Of a DNA stretch of 64,000 bases, positions 25,537-33,552 are shown piece after piece. Each line of letters starts with the position of its first letter. Positions within the stretch are counted from its first letter, which is position 1. Under the pieces are notes generated by a model. It searched no databases and was not told the origin of the DNA. It saw nothing but the letters and a program-made list of their open reading frames with translations. Source of the DNA: RBG-16-66-20 sp040752005. GTDB taxonomy: Bacteria > Pseudomonadota > Gammaproteobacteria > Burkholderiales > SG8-39. The position numbers were made by a program, and so were the translations under genes. The stretch is from contig JBFMFX010000013.1 of NCBI GenBank assembly GCA_040752005.1, positions 1 to 64,000 on the forward strand, given 5' to 3'.

Positions 25537-26526
25537 TCATCGGAAGTTGAAGATCCGCTCGGCGTTCTCGCCGCGCACGCGGCTGCGCACGCCTTCGGGC
25601 AGCCGGTCCACGCGCGCGAGGCACCCGATCGGATCGCCGATGGTGTGCGGATAGTCCGAGCCGTAGAGGACGTTGGCCGAGCCGAACACCCGCACCGCCA
25701 TCGCGAGCGCCTCGTCGGTGAAGACCACCGCATCGGCGTAGATGCGCCGGGCGTGAAGGCTCGGCTTTTCGCGCGTCTTCGTCCGGCACGCGGGGATGTG
25801 CTCCCAGCACTGATCGAGCCGGCCGATCAGGTACGGGAGCGCGCCGCCGCCGTGACTGGCGATGATTTTCAGGTTCGGAAAGCGGTCGAAGAAGCCGTCG
25901 TAGATCATGCGCGCGACAGCGAGCGTGGTATCGGTGGTGAAGCCCACCGAGGCGGTGAGCTGGAATTCGTCCATCTTCATCTCGGCCACGCCCGGCGGGG
26001 CGGTCGGGTGAACGAGCACCGGCAGTTTCGCCTGGTCTATGGCGCGCCAGATCGCCTCGAACGCGGAATCGGTGAGCGGCCGCCCGTCCACGTTGGCGAG
26101 CACCATCACACCGCAGGCGCCCGCCTCCAGCGCGCGCGCCAGTTCGGCGAGCGCCGCGCGCTCGTACTGCCAGGGCAGCGAACAGAACCACTGGATGCGG
26201 TCGGGCCAGGTGCGGCTCGCCTCGGCCATCTCGTCGTTCATCACCCGAGCTGCCCGCGCGCTGATCTTCTCCCCTCCCCAGTACACGTTCGGGCAGGTGA
26301 GCGAAACCACCGCGACGTCAATGCCGGCGCGGTCCATGTTGCGGATCCTCAGGTCCCAGTCGAACATCTCCGGCACCGGCGTCATGAAAGGAGCGCCGTC
26401 CAGATGGATCGCGCGCAGGCCGCCGACGACCTTCTTCAGCGTGTAGCGGGGCCGGCCGTGGCGCTCCAGCAGCCGAAGCCACTCCTGGTTGAGCATGTGG
26501 GTGTGGACATCAATGACCGGCGACAT
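25537..26526 (-). CDS. Amidohydrolase-2 (ACMSD-like) family metal-dependent hydrolase/decarboxylase
   Basis: TIM-barrel amidohydrolase of 329 residues related to aminocarboxymuconate-semialdehyde decarboxylase and gamma-resorcylate decarboxylase. Metal ligands are visible as His8 and His10 (DVHTH), a His in LPVLVHPTAPPG, a His in IIASHGGGALPY and the Asp of LYGSDYPH. The aromatic-acid substrate cannot be deduced. It lies convergent to cobA with 4 bases between stops. No partner genes of a degradation pathway are adjacent; the next gene on the strand is a methyltransferase. Confidence 0.85.
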   Translation of the reverse strand: MSPVIDVHTHMLNQEWLRLLERHGRPRYTLKKVVGGLRAIHLDGAPFMTPVPEMFDWDLRIRNMDRAGIDVAVVSLTCPNVYWGGEKISARAARVMNDEMAEASRTWPDRIQWFCSLPWQYERAALAELARALEAGACGVMVLANVDGRPLTDSAFEAIWRAIDQAKLPVLVHPTAPPGVAEMKMDEFQLTASVGFTTDTTLAVARMIYDGFFDRFPNLKIIASHGGGALPYLIGRLDQCWEHIPACRTKTREKPSLHARRIYADAVVFTDEALAMAVRVFGSANVLYGSDYPHTIGDPIGCLARVDRLPEGVRSRVRGENAERIFNFR

Positions 26527-26577
26527 GGGATTCTCCTTGCGCTGAACGCGCGAGATTAGAGAGCCGCAGCCGGGGAA

Positions 26578-27252
26578 TCAATGCCCGGCGGCGGGTGTTT
26601 CAACGGCCGGCGGGGCGACGTCGGCCGAGACAAGAAGGAACGCGCCGAGCGGCAAAGCCCGCGGCAGGCAGCGCTCGAGGCAGCGCGCGATCGGCCCTCC
26701 GCCGGGCAGGAAGATCGCGGACTGAAGGCGCAGGTTCCGGATCGGCAGCGCGGACAGCGCCGCGCGCAGCTCGCCGGGGGTATGCCAGCGCGCGCCGCGG
26801 TAGCCGCCCGTGCCGCCGGCGCGTCCCTTTTCGAGGTAGAGGAGGCTGTACCGGTTGAGCAATCCGAGCGCAAGGCGGCGGCGCGTCACGCGCAGCATCT
26901 CGCGCAGCGCCGCTGCCTCGTCGCGGGCGAAGCAAAGCGACGTGACCGCCATCGCAAGGTCGAAGCTCGCGTCGGCGAAAGGCAGCCGCTCGGCGCGGCC
27001 GGCCACGCACGCCGCCAATCCCGCATCGCGCGCAAAGGCGAGCGCGCTGCGGTCCGGATCCAGGCCGACCACCGAGACGCCGAGCTGCATGAAGCGGCGC
27101 GCGAACCAGCCGGTGCCGCAGCCCACGTCGAGGAGCCGCTCGCCCGCGCGCGGGGCGAGAGCGCGCCACAGCAGCCCGAACTCCGTCTCCCCTATCCACG
27201 CCCCTCGCCCGGTGTGGTACCAGGCATCGTATCGCGCCGCAGGCAAGACCAC
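26578..27252 (-). CDS. Class I SAM-dependent methyltransferase (UbiE/Methyltransf_11 type)
   Basis: Soluble methyltransferase of 224 residues. Motif I (LLDVGCGTGWFARRF) and the acidic end of strand 2 (VVGLDPDRSALAFARD) are clear, followed by LPFADASFDLAMAV. The substrate is not identifiable. The start is taken as GTG 27252 because AGGAGGG lies 4 bases upstream; a longer frame is rich in Arg/Gly and unlikely to be coding. It is downstream of the SQR-like gene on the same strand, 142 bases away, and may be in that transcription unit. Confidence 0.82.
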   Translation of the reverse strand: MVLPAARYDAWYHTGRGAWIGETEFGLLWRALAPRAGERLLDVGCGTGWFARRFMQLGVSVVGLDPDRSALAFARDAGLAACVAGRAERLPFADASFDLAMAVTSLCFARDEAAALREMLRVTRRRLALGLLNRYSLLYLEKGRAGGTGGYRGARWHTPGELRAALSALPIRNLRLQSAIFLPGGGPIARCLERCLPRALPLGAFLLVSADVAPPAVETPAAGH

Positions 27253-27394
27253 GCTGCCCTCCTGACGCCGCTTCACCGCCGCGCGACCGCAATCGGCGCG
27301 AGGGGCGCTCGCCCCTTCCGGCGCTTCGCCTGATCCGCCGAAGAGTCCGCGCACGCCTGCTTTGCCGGACGGTCGCGCGCCCGGCGGCCTCTCG

Positions 27395-28546
27395 CTAGAA
27401 CCGGCTCCAGAGCCAGTACTTTTCGTACAGCACCTTCGCCGCATGCCAGAGCACGCTCGGACTGCGCACGGTGACGCGCGGCAGCGGCTCGGCGTAGAAG
27501 TCGCCCGAGCCCATGCCCGCGCGCCCGCCGCCGGTTTCGATGAAGCATGACCCGTGGCCGTCGAACCGTCGCGGTTTCCCCGTGCCCGTCCAGTCACGCG
27601 CGAGGTTGTGCGCGACGACCTCCGCCTCGCCGTGAGCAAACACGCCCGCCTTCGGCAACGGGCGGCCCATCTTGAGGGGAATGATCGTCACGTCGCCGAT
27701 CGCATACACGTTCGCGAAGCGCGTTTGCAGCGTGTGGCGATCCACCGGGACCCAGCCGGATTCGTTCGTCAGCCCGGCCTCGCGCACCGGCGCCGGTGCC
27801 CGGTGCGGCGGCACGTAAAGCAACAGGTCGAAGCTCACCTCGGTGCCGTTTGCGAAGCGCAGCGAGCGGCTTGCCGCGTCGGCGGCGGTCACCTGGTGCT
27901 CGGGATGGTAGCGGATGCCGCGCGCCTCGATCAGCCCCCGCACCGCGCGCCCCATCTCGGGGCCGGCGACGACCATCGGCGCCGGCTCGGCGGCGTAAAA
28001 GCTGATCTCCGTTCTTTCGCGCACACCCTTTCGCGCGAGAAAGTCCTCGGCGAGCAGCGCTGCCTCGTACGGGCCCGCCGGACACTTGTACTGTGGCGCC
28101 GCGGTGAGGATCACAAGCCGTCCGCCGTCGAATCGTTCGAGTGCCGCGTGAATCGCGGCGGCGCCGTCGAGCGTGTAGAGGCACAGGCCCGCCTCGCCAA
28201 GTCCGGGAATGGCCTGTGGCGCGTACTCGGCACCCAGCGCGATCACCATCGCGTCGGCCTCTATCCGCCGCCCGTCCACCTCCGCCGCGACGGACTGCGG
28301 ATCTATCCGGGTCACCTCGCCGCGGTGCACCTCGATACCGCGCTTGGCGAGCCGCTCCAGCGGCCTGCCGATGTCCCCCTGCCGGCGCGCGCCGACCATC
28401 AGCCAGAGCAACGAGGGCGGGAAGACGTGGCGCTCGGCGCGATCCACCACGATGACGCGGTCCCGGGCGGGGAGCAGCCTGCTCAGCGTCTCGGCCGCGA
28501 CCACACCACCGATTCCTGCGCCGAGCACGAGGACGGTGCGCCCCAC
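27395..28546 (-). CDS. SQR/FCSD-like FAD flavoprotein (sulfide-oxidising type)
   Basis: FAD-dependent disulfide oxidoreductase of 383 residues like sulfide:quinone reductase and the flavoprotein of flavocytochrome c sulfide dehydrogenase. It has the dinucleotide motif VLVLGAGIGGVVAAETLSR, the family segment QYKCPAGPYEAALLAED with a Cys, and VYAIGDVTIIPL near the FAD pocket. It may oxidise sulfide or another sulfur compound and pass electrons to quinone. The GTG start at 28546 has GGAGG upstream. A DsrE-family gene 13 bases upstream and a rhodanese-bearing regulator support a sulfur role. Confidence 0.82.
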   Translation of the reverse strand: MGRTVLVLGAGIGGVVAAETLSRLLPARDRVIVVDRAERHVFPPSLLWLMVGARRQGDIGRPLERLAKRGIEVHRGEVTRIDPQSVAAEVDGRRIEADAMVIALGAEYAPQAIPGLGEAGLCLYTLDGAAAIHAALERFDGGRLVILTAAPQYKCPAGPYEAALLAEDFLARKGVRERTEISFYAAEPAPMVVAGPEMGRAVRGLIEARGIRYHPEHQVTAADAASRSLRFANGTEVSFDLLLYVPPHRAPAPVREAGLTNESGWVPVDRHTLQTRFANVYAIGDVTIIPLKMGRPLPKAGVFAHGEAEVVAHNLARDWTGTGKPRRFDGHGSCFIETGGGRAGMGSGDFYAEPLPRVTVRSPSVLWHAAKVLYEKYWLWSRF

Positions 28547-28559
28547 GCGGCCTCCGCGC

Positions 28560-28907
28560 TCAGAACACGATGATTCTGTCGGCCGCGATCGCCCACTCGG
28601 CGAGCTGATCGAGCGTGCCGCGCTGCGCGCCCTCGACGAGCTGGTCGGTGCCGATGCCGCGCGCGTCCATGCAGGTGCCGCAGGCGGCGATCTCGCCGCC
28701 GCGGCGCGCGACCGCCCCCAGCATGTCGGCGACGTTGTAGTAGCCCGCGGGCACCTTCTGTCCCTTGTGCGCGCAGGCCGCGGCATCGCCCATCAGGAAC
28801 ACGCGCACCGCGGCGCCCTTGTCGGCGAGCGCGCGCGCCAGGCGCAGCGCGTTGTAGCAGCGCTCGGTGCCGTACGGCGGATCGTTGAGAATGAACAGCG
28901 TCTTCAT
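28560..28907 (-). CDS. DsrE/DsrF-like family small protein
   Basis: Cytoplasmic protein of 115 residues with the DsrE fold (FILNDPPYGTERCYNALRLA, VFLMGDAAACAHKGQ, AACGTCMDARGI). Several Cys residues are in positions used for persulfide relay in DsrE-type proteins, so it may bind or carry sulfane sulfur. It overlaps the end of the upstream hydroxylase gene by 4 bases and precedes the SQR-like gene by 13 bases, forming a three-gene unit. Confidence 0.87.
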   Translation of the reverse strand: MKTLFILNDPPYGTERCYNALRLARALADKGAAVRVFLMGDAAACAHKGQKVPAGYYNVADMLGAVARRGGEIAACGTCMDARGIGTDQLVEGAQRGTLDQLAEWAIAADRIIVF

Positions 28908-29764
28908 GCGTGCCTCGCTTCCTCCGCGCCGCGCTCGGGCCGCCGGTTGATCGCGTAGCCGCCCGCCGTGTCGCGCAAAGGCTGCACGAGCAGCCGGTCA
29001 AGCCGCAGGTCCTGCCTGGTGCGGAACGCGTCCACCCCGATCGTCATGCGCTCATGGCCGGCCGCCGGCTGCGCCCGGTACGTGCCGAAGAGCCGGTCCC
29101 ACCACGGCAGGTTGAAACCGAAGTTGCTGTTTGTTTCGTTGTACGCGATCGAGTGGTGCACCCGGTGCATGTCCGGGGTGACGACCAGGAGCCGCAGCCA
29201 GCGTTCGATCGGTTCGGGGATGCGGGCGTTGGCGTGGTTGAATACCGCGGTGGCGTTCAGCAGGACCTCGAAGACAAGCACCGCGACGGCGCTCGCGCCG
29301 ATGGCGGCGACCGCGGCGCACTTCACCCCGACCGAGATCAGGATCTCCAGGGGATGGAAGCGCGTACCGGTGGTCGCGTCCACGTCGAGATCGCTGTGGT
29401 GCACCCGGTGCAACCGCCACAGCGCGGGCACCGCGTGGAACATCACATGCTGGGCCCAGATCGCGGCATCGAGCAGCGCCACCGCGGCAAGCAGCGCAAG
29501 CCAGCCGGGAAGCTGCAGCGCGTTGAGCAGTCCCCAGCCGCGCTCCTCGGCCGCCGCCGCCACCGCGATCGCCGCCCCCGGCGCGACCAGCCTGAGGAGG
29601 GCGGCGTCCAGCGCGAGCAGGCCGAGGTTGTGCGGCCAGCGCGCGCGGCGCGCAAACGCCCGCGCGCGCCGCGGCGCCGCCGCCTCCCACAGCGCCATCA
29701 GCGCGAACACGGCGAGAAACGAGGCCAGCCGCAGCGCGGCTTCGCCTTCGAGCGGGAACGGCAT
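28904..29764 (-). CDS. Sterol desaturase/fatty acid hydroxylase superfamily protein
   Basis: Integral membrane di-iron oxygenase of 286 residues. The eight-His clusters are visible: HVMFH, HRVHHSD and HRVHHS, with an additional FNHAN segment, embedded among four or so membrane helices. The substrate is not known; members hydroxylate or desaturate lipids. It is the first gene of a minus-strand unit with the DsrE and SQR-like genes, reading away from the ArsR-rhodanese gene. A dyad lies between the two starts. Confidence 0.87.
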   Translation of the reverse strand: MPFPLEGEAALRLASFLAVFALMALWEAAAPRRARAFARRARWPHNLGLLALDAALLRLVAPGAAIAVAAAAEERGWGLLNALQLPGWLALLAAVALLDAAIWAQHVMFHAVPALWRLHRVHHSDLDVDATTGTRFHPLEILISVGVKCAAVAAIGASAVAVLVFEVLLNATAVFNHANARIPEPIERWLRLLVVTPDMHRVHHSIAYNETNSNFGFNLPWWDRLFGTYRAQPAAGHERMTIGVDAFRTRQDLRLDRLLVQPLRDTAGGYAINRRPERGAEEARHA

Positions 29765-29776
29765 GCCGGTCCTTGA

Positions 29777-29792
29777 TCAACTAATCGGTTGA
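29777..29792. promoter_or_regulatory. Palindromic operator candidate between hydroxylase and ArsR-rhodanese genes
   Basis: TCAAC-TAATCG-GTTGA is a perfect 5-bp inverted repeat with a 6-base core in the 50-bp divergent interval. The interval is distinctly AT-richer than the surroundings. ArsR-family dimers bind such dyads, so autoregulation and control of the sulfur unit are likely. Confidence 0.65.
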
Positions 29793-29814
29793 ATAGTAGA
29801 ATTTGCGCCGGACC

Positions 29815-30474
29815 ATGTCAAGCGAGCCCGCGAAGCAGCGGTTGTACGAGGCGATCGCCCGGGTCGGGGCGGCGCTCGCCAGCGCCGCGCGGCTGCAGCT
29901 CCTCGAATACGTCGCCCAGCGCGAGCGCAGCGTCGAGACGCTCGCCGCGATGGCCGGGCTCACGGTCGCCAACGCCTCCAAGCATCTGCAGGCCCTGCGC
30001 CAGGCGGGGCTGGTCCACGCACGCAAGGAAGGCCTGCGCGTGTATTACGCGCTCGCCGGCGACGACGTCGCGCGCCTGGTCGCCGCGCTGCGCGAAACGG
30101 CCGAGCGCCGGGTGGCCGACGTCGAGCGGCTGCTGCGCGACTGGCTCTCGCACCGCGACGCGCTCGAGCCGGTGCCGGCGCAGGAGCTTCTCGAGCGGGC
30201 AAAGAAGGGGCTGGTCACGGTGCTCGACGTGCGCCCCGAGGAGGAATACGCCGCCGGACACCTGCCGGGGGCGATCAACGTGCCGCTCGATCGCCTGGAG
30301 CGCGCCCTCGCCCGGCTGCCGAAGCGGCGCGAGATCGTCGCCTACTGCCGCGGGCCCTACTGCCTGATGTCGTTCGAGGCGGTCGCGCGGCTCAGGAAGC
30401 GCGGCTTCCGCGCCCGGCGGCTGGAGAACGGCTTTCCGGAGTGGCGCGCCGCCGGGCTGCCGGTCGAGCGCTAG
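29815..30474 (+). CDS. ArsR-family regulator fused to a rhodanese domain
   Basis: Transcription factor of 219 residues. An ArsR-type winged helix (about 10-95; TVANASKHLQALRQAGLVHA is the recognition part) is followed by a rhodanese domain (about 120-215) with an active loop CRGPYC (Cys178 and Cys183). ArsR metal-site cysteines are absent from the helix-turn-helix part, so sensing probably occurs through persulfide or another modification at the rhodanese Cys. It is divergent from the hydroxylase-DsrE-SQR unit and is its likely regulator. ATG 29815 is used; a TTG at 29803 is in frame. Confidence 0.88.
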   Translation: MSSEPAKQRLYEAIARVGAALASAARLQLLEYVAQRERSVETLAAMAGLTVANASKHLQALRQAGLVHARKEGLRVYYALAGDDVARLVAALRETAERRVADVERLLRDWLSHRDALEPVPAQELLERAKKGLVTVLDVRPEEEYAAGHLPGAINVPLDRLERALARLPKRREIVAYCRGPYCLMSFEAVARLRKRGFRARRLENGFPEWRAAGLPVER

Positions 30475-30526
30475 GTTTTTCGCGCGCCGCGCTTGACGGC
30501 GCCGGCCGCAGGCGCGAGGCTCGGGC

Positions 30527-31561
30527 ATGCGCTTCGCCATCGGCTGCGCCCTCGCCTCGGCCGCGCTCTTCGGCGCGAGCACACCGCTCGCCAAGCTGCT
30601 CGCGGGCGAGATGCCGGCGGTGCTTCTGGCCGCCCTTCTCTACCTCGGCAGCGGCCTCGGGCTCTCGGTCTGGCTGGTTGCCCGCCCGCGCGCGCTCGCC
30701 GGCGCGCCGCTTGCGCGCGCCGACTGGCCATGGCTTGCCGCGGCGATCGCGGCGGGCGGCGTCGTCGCGCCGCTGTTGCTCGTGCTGGGCCTGCAGCGCA
30801 CGGCGGCGAGCACCGCCTCGCTGCTGCTCAATCTGGAAGCGGTGCTGACCGCGGCGCTTGCGTGGGTCGTCTTCCGCGAGAACGTGGATCGCCGGGTGTT
30901 CGCCGGCATGCTCGCGATCGTCGCAGGCGCCGTGATCCTTTCCTGGAGCGAGGCGCCGCGCGCAGGCACCATCCACGGGCCGGCGCTCGTCACCGGCGCA
31001 TGCCTCGGCTGGGCGCTGGACAACAACTTCACGCGCAAGGTTTCCGGCGCCGATGCGGCGACGATCGCCGCGCTGAAGGGACTGATCGCGGGCACGGTCA
31101 ATCTCGCGCTCGCGATGGCGCTCGGCGCAGCGCTGCCCTCAGGCGCCGTCCTCGCCGCCGCCGGGGCAGTGGGGTTTCTCGGCTACGGCGTGAGCCTCGC
31201 GCTTTTCGTCGTCGCGCTGCGCCATCTCGGCACCGCGCGCACCGGGGCGTACTTTTCGGTCGCGCCATTCTTCGGCGCCGCGCTCGCTCTCGCGCTCGGC
31301 GAGCCGGCGGGTGCGGCGTTCTGGATCGCGGCCGCGCTGATGGCGGCAGGCGTGTGGCTGCATGTCACCGAAGTCCACGAGCACGAGCACACGCACGAGG
31401 CGCTGGAGCACACGCACCCCCACGTGCACGACGAGCATCACCGGCACGAGCATCACTTCGCCTGGGACGGGCGCGAGCCGCACGTGCACCCGCACCGGCA
31501 CGAGCCGCTGACCCACTCGCACCGGCACTATCCCGACCTGCATCACCGGCACGAGCACTGA
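30527..31561 (+). CDS. EamA (DMT) family transporter with His-rich C-terminal tail
   Basis: Inner-membrane protein of 344 residues with ten predicted helices in two EamA repeats (early motif SAALFGASTPLAKLLAGEMP). The last 70 or so residues are hydrophilic and contain about 25 His in patterns such as EHEHTH and HHRHEHH, typical of a cytosolic or periplasmic metal-binding tail. Metal export or metal-gated transport is plausible, though no DMT substrate can be assigned. It follows the ArsR-rhodanese gene by 52 bases and precedes the heavy-metal regulator cluster. Confidence 0.85.
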   Translation: MRFAIGCALASAALFGASTPLAKLLAGEMPAVLLAALLYLGSGLGLSVWLVARPRALAGAPLARADWPWLAAAIAAGGVVAPLLLVLGLQRTAASTASLLLNLEAVLTAALAWVVFRENVDRRVFAGMLAIVAGAVILSWSEAPRAGTIHGPALVTGACLGWALDNNFTRKVSGADAATIAALKGLIAGTVNLALAMALGAALPSGAVLAAAGAVGFLGYGVSLALFVVALRHLGTARTGAYFSVAPFFGAALALALGEPAGAAFWIAAALMAAGVWLHVTEVHEHEHTHEALEHTHPHVHDEHHRHEHHFAWDGREPHVHPHRHEPLTHSHRHYPDLHHRHEH

Positions 31562-31603
31562 CACCGCCGCGCGCCGCGCGGGCCGGCGGCGAAGAGGCCG
31601 GCG

Positions 31604-31936
31604 CTACGCGGGCGGCTGCAGCACGATGATCGCCGTCCCGGCGAGCGCGACCGCGACGCCGGCCGCGTCCCAGAGCGTCGGGCGGATCCCCTCGATCGCC
31701 CAGAGCCACGCGATCGCGAGCGCGATGTAAACCGCGCCGTAGGCCGCATAGGTGCGGCCCGCCGCCGCCGGATGGAGCGTGAGCAGGAACGCGAAGAGCG
31801 CCAGGCTCGCCGCCGCCGGTGCGAGAAGCCAGGGGCTTGCGCCCTGGCGAAGCCACAGGTACACGAGATAGCAGCCCGCGATCTCCGCCACCGCGGTGAG
31901 CGTAAAAAGCCCCGCCGCCGCCGCAAGCGCGCTCAC
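31604..31936 (-). CDS. YnfA/UPF0060 family small membrane protein
   Basis: Membrane protein of 110 residues with four helices. The UPF0060 signature is visible in AEIAGCYLVYLWLRQGASPW and AAYGAVYIALAIAWLWAIEG. The family is related to small multidrug resistance proteins, but no substrate is firmly known. The GTG start at 31936 overlaps the stop of the upstream MerR-type gene (GTGA), so it is translated in coupling with that metal regulator and may be part of the same metal response. Confidence 0.88.
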   Translation of the reverse strand: MSALAAAAGLFTLTAVAEIAGCYLVYLWLRQGASPWLLAPAAASLALFAFLLTLHPAAAGRTYAAYGAVYIALAIAWLWAIEGIRPTLWDAAGVAVALAGTAIIVLQPPA

Positions 31937-32370
31937 CGGCGCTCGCCTTCCGCGTGGCAGGCGCAGGCCTCGCCCTGCGCCGCGTGGATCAGCTCCTCCA
32001 GGATCCCGCAGTCGGCGATGCGGTGGCCGCTCGCGCACTGCGAACGCAGCGCGGCGAGCTGCCGCTCCAGGCGCTCGAGCGCCGCGCGCCGTTCGCGCAC
32101 GCGCGCAAGGTGCACATCCACGAGCCGATTCACCTCGTCGCAAGCGACGCTGCGGCTATCCGCGAGCGCGAGCACGCGCCGGATGTCGGCGAGCGGTATA
32201 TCGAGCGAGCGGCAGTGGCGCACGAACCGCAATCGCTCCAGATGCGCCGGCCCGTAGGCACGATAGCCCGAGGGCGTGCGCCCGGGCGCCTCAAGGAGTC
32301 CTTCGCGTTCGTAGTACCGCACCGTCTGCACGTCCACGCCGGCACGCCGGGCAAGCTCACCGATTCTCAT
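31933..32370 (-). CDS. MerR-family heavy-metal regulator (CadR/PbrR/ZntR type)
   Basis: MerR-type activator of 145 residues that distorts a long-spacer promoter when metal binds. The N-terminal helix-turn-helix (MRIGELARRAGVDVQTVRYY) is followed by the dimer helix. Metal-site residues are Cys77 (SVACDEVN), Cys112 and Cys121 (IADCGILEEL), with further Cys136 and Cys138 in a CACH tail. The pattern fits Cd/Pb/Zn sensors. ATG 32370 has GGAGGA 7 bases upstream. It is divergent from a cation transporter whose promoter carries the matching dyad. Confidence 0.88.
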   Translation of the reverse strand: MRIGELARRAGVDVQTVRYYEREGLLEAPGRTPSGYRAYGPAHLERLRFVRHCRSLDIPLADIRRVLALADSRSVACDEVNRLVDVHLARVRERRAALERLERQLAALRSQCASGHRIADCGILEELIHAAQGEACACHAEGERR

Positions 32371-32387
32371 AGGCGTCCTCCGCAAGC

Positions 32388-32412
32388 TTGACTCTATACC
32401 GGCTACAGGGTT
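32388..32412 (+). promoter_or_regulatory. MerR-type (CadR/PbrR) promoter-operator for the cation transporter
   Basis: A -35 box TTGACT at 32388-32393 is followed by a dyad, ACTCTATACC-GGCTACAGGGT (32391-32411). This resembles Pb/Cd/Zn MerR-family operators. The spacer to the -10 position is about 19 bases, longer than the normal 17, as required for MerR-type activation. Confidence 0.75.
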
Positions 32413-32426
32413 CCCAATCGGTTCGC

Positions 32427-33065
32427 ATGAGCGAGGCGTGTTGTGCCCTTCCGGACCCCGATGCGAGCCGCCGGGGCTACCGGCGCATCCTCGGAATCGC
32501 CCTGGTGGCGAACGCGATCATGTTCGTCGTCGAGCTTGCGGCAAGCCTCGCCTCCGGCTCCTCGGCGCTCGCGGCCGACGCGGTGGATTTTCTCGGCGAC
32601 TCGGGCAACTATGCCGCAAGCCTCGCGGCGCTCGCGGCGGGCGGCGCATGGGTGAGCCGCGTCGCGCTTGCCAAGGGCGTCGCGATGATCGCCTACGGCG
32701 CCGGCGCGCTCGCGTACGCTGTCTGGCAGGCGCTCGCCGGAGTGCCGCCCGAGCCGCTCACGATGGGCGTGGTGGCGATCGCGGCGGCGGGTGTCAACCT
32801 CGGCGTCGCCGCTCTGCTCTACCGCTTCCGCCACGGCGACGCCAACATGCGCTCCGTCTGGCTGTGCAGCCGCAACGACGCACTCGGAAACCTCGCCGTG
32901 CTGGCGGCGGCGGCCGGCGTTTTCGGCATCGCCTCGGTGTGGCCGGACGTGGCGGTCGCCTTCGCGCTCGCGGCGCTCGGCATCACTTCGGGCGCCGCAG
33001 TGGTCCGGCAGGCGCGCCGCGAGCTTGCTGCGCGGGCGGCGCATCTGCCGCAAGGCTCTCGATGA
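32427..33065 (+). CDS. CDF-like cation transporter
   Basis: Membrane protein of 212 residues resembling the membrane part of cation diffusion facilitators: metal-site-like motifs DAVDFLGDSGNYAAS near 50-65 and SRNDALGNLAV near 150-160 on paired helices. The C-terminal cytoplasmic domain of full CDF proteins is missing, as in many CadR-linked transporters. It likely exports Cd, Zn or Pb. It is divergent from the MerR-type gene and under its promoter. Its 3' end overlaps the convergent merR gene by 83 bases. Confidence 0.83.
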   Translation: MSEACCALPDPDASRRGYRRILGIALVANAIMFVVELAASLASGSSALAADAVDFLGDSGNYAASLAALAAGGAWVSRVALAKGVAMIAYGAGALAYAVWQALAGVPPEPLTMGVVAIAAAGVNLGVAALLYRFRHGDANMRSVWLCSRNDALGNLAVLAAAAGVFGIASVWPDVAVAFALAALGITSGAAVVRQARRELAARAAHLPQGSR

Positions 33066-33438
33066 TCGGGCAGGCAACCCTGCCGCGGCGCGCTTCGCAG
33101 CGCGCGACCAGATCCTTGAGCACCGCTTGCATGCGCTCCAGATCGGCAAGACGCGCCTCGACCAGCGCGAGCTTCTCCATCGCCAGCGCGCGCGCCGCGC
33201 GGCAGCTTTGCTCGTCCTGTAGCGCCAGCAGCCGGCCGATCTCGGCAAGCGAAAAACCGAGCTGCTGCGCGCGCTTGATGAAGCGCACCCGCGCGATCGC
33301 GCCCTCGCCGTAGCGGCGCACACCCCCGGGCGGCCTCGGGGGCTCCTCGAGCAGGCGCAGGCGCTGGTAGTAGCGGATCGTCTCCACGCTGACCGCCGCC
33401 CGCCTCGCGAGCCGGCCGATCGTCAGACTGGCGCCCAT
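32983..33438 (-). CDS. merR: Mercury-responsive regulator MerR
   Basis: Hg(II)-sensing activator/repressor of 151 residues. It has a helix-turn-helix (LTIGRLARRAAVSVETIRYY) and the three Hg-binding cysteines Cys79, Cys114 and Cys123, with the same 35- and 9-residue spacings as Tn501 MerR (82/117/126). The C-terminus runs about 20 residues past the usual end and overlaps the convergent cation transporter gene. It is divergent from merT, with a classical mer operator between the two genes. Confidence 0.93.
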   Translation of the reverse strand: MGASLTIGRLARRAAVSVETIRYYQRLRLLEEPPRPPGGVRRYGEGAIARVRFIKRAQQLGFSLAEIGRLLALQDEQSCRAARALAMEKLALVEARLADLERMQAVLKDLVARCEARRGRVACPIIESLAADAPPAQQARGAPAGPLRRPK

Positions 33439-33489
33439 GAAACGACAAAGCCTCCGGCAGACACCGGGCCGCAGCCGGCTCGCCCGGCC

Positions 33490-33520
33490 TTGACTCCGTA
33501 CTCGAGTACGGAGTTTAGAC
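33490..33520 (+). promoter_or_regulatory. mer promoter-operator (MerR site)
   Basis: The -35 box TTGACT is followed by the dyad CCGTAC-TCGA-GTACGG (33496-33511), nearly identical to the known mer operator. A -10-like TTAGAC at 33515-33520 gives a 19-base spacer. This is the hallmark of a MerR-activated promoter and supports Hg control of merT onward. Confidence 0.92.
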
Positions 33521-33552
33521 TTGGTGTCGCTGGACCAGTTCTGGAGGTGGAC

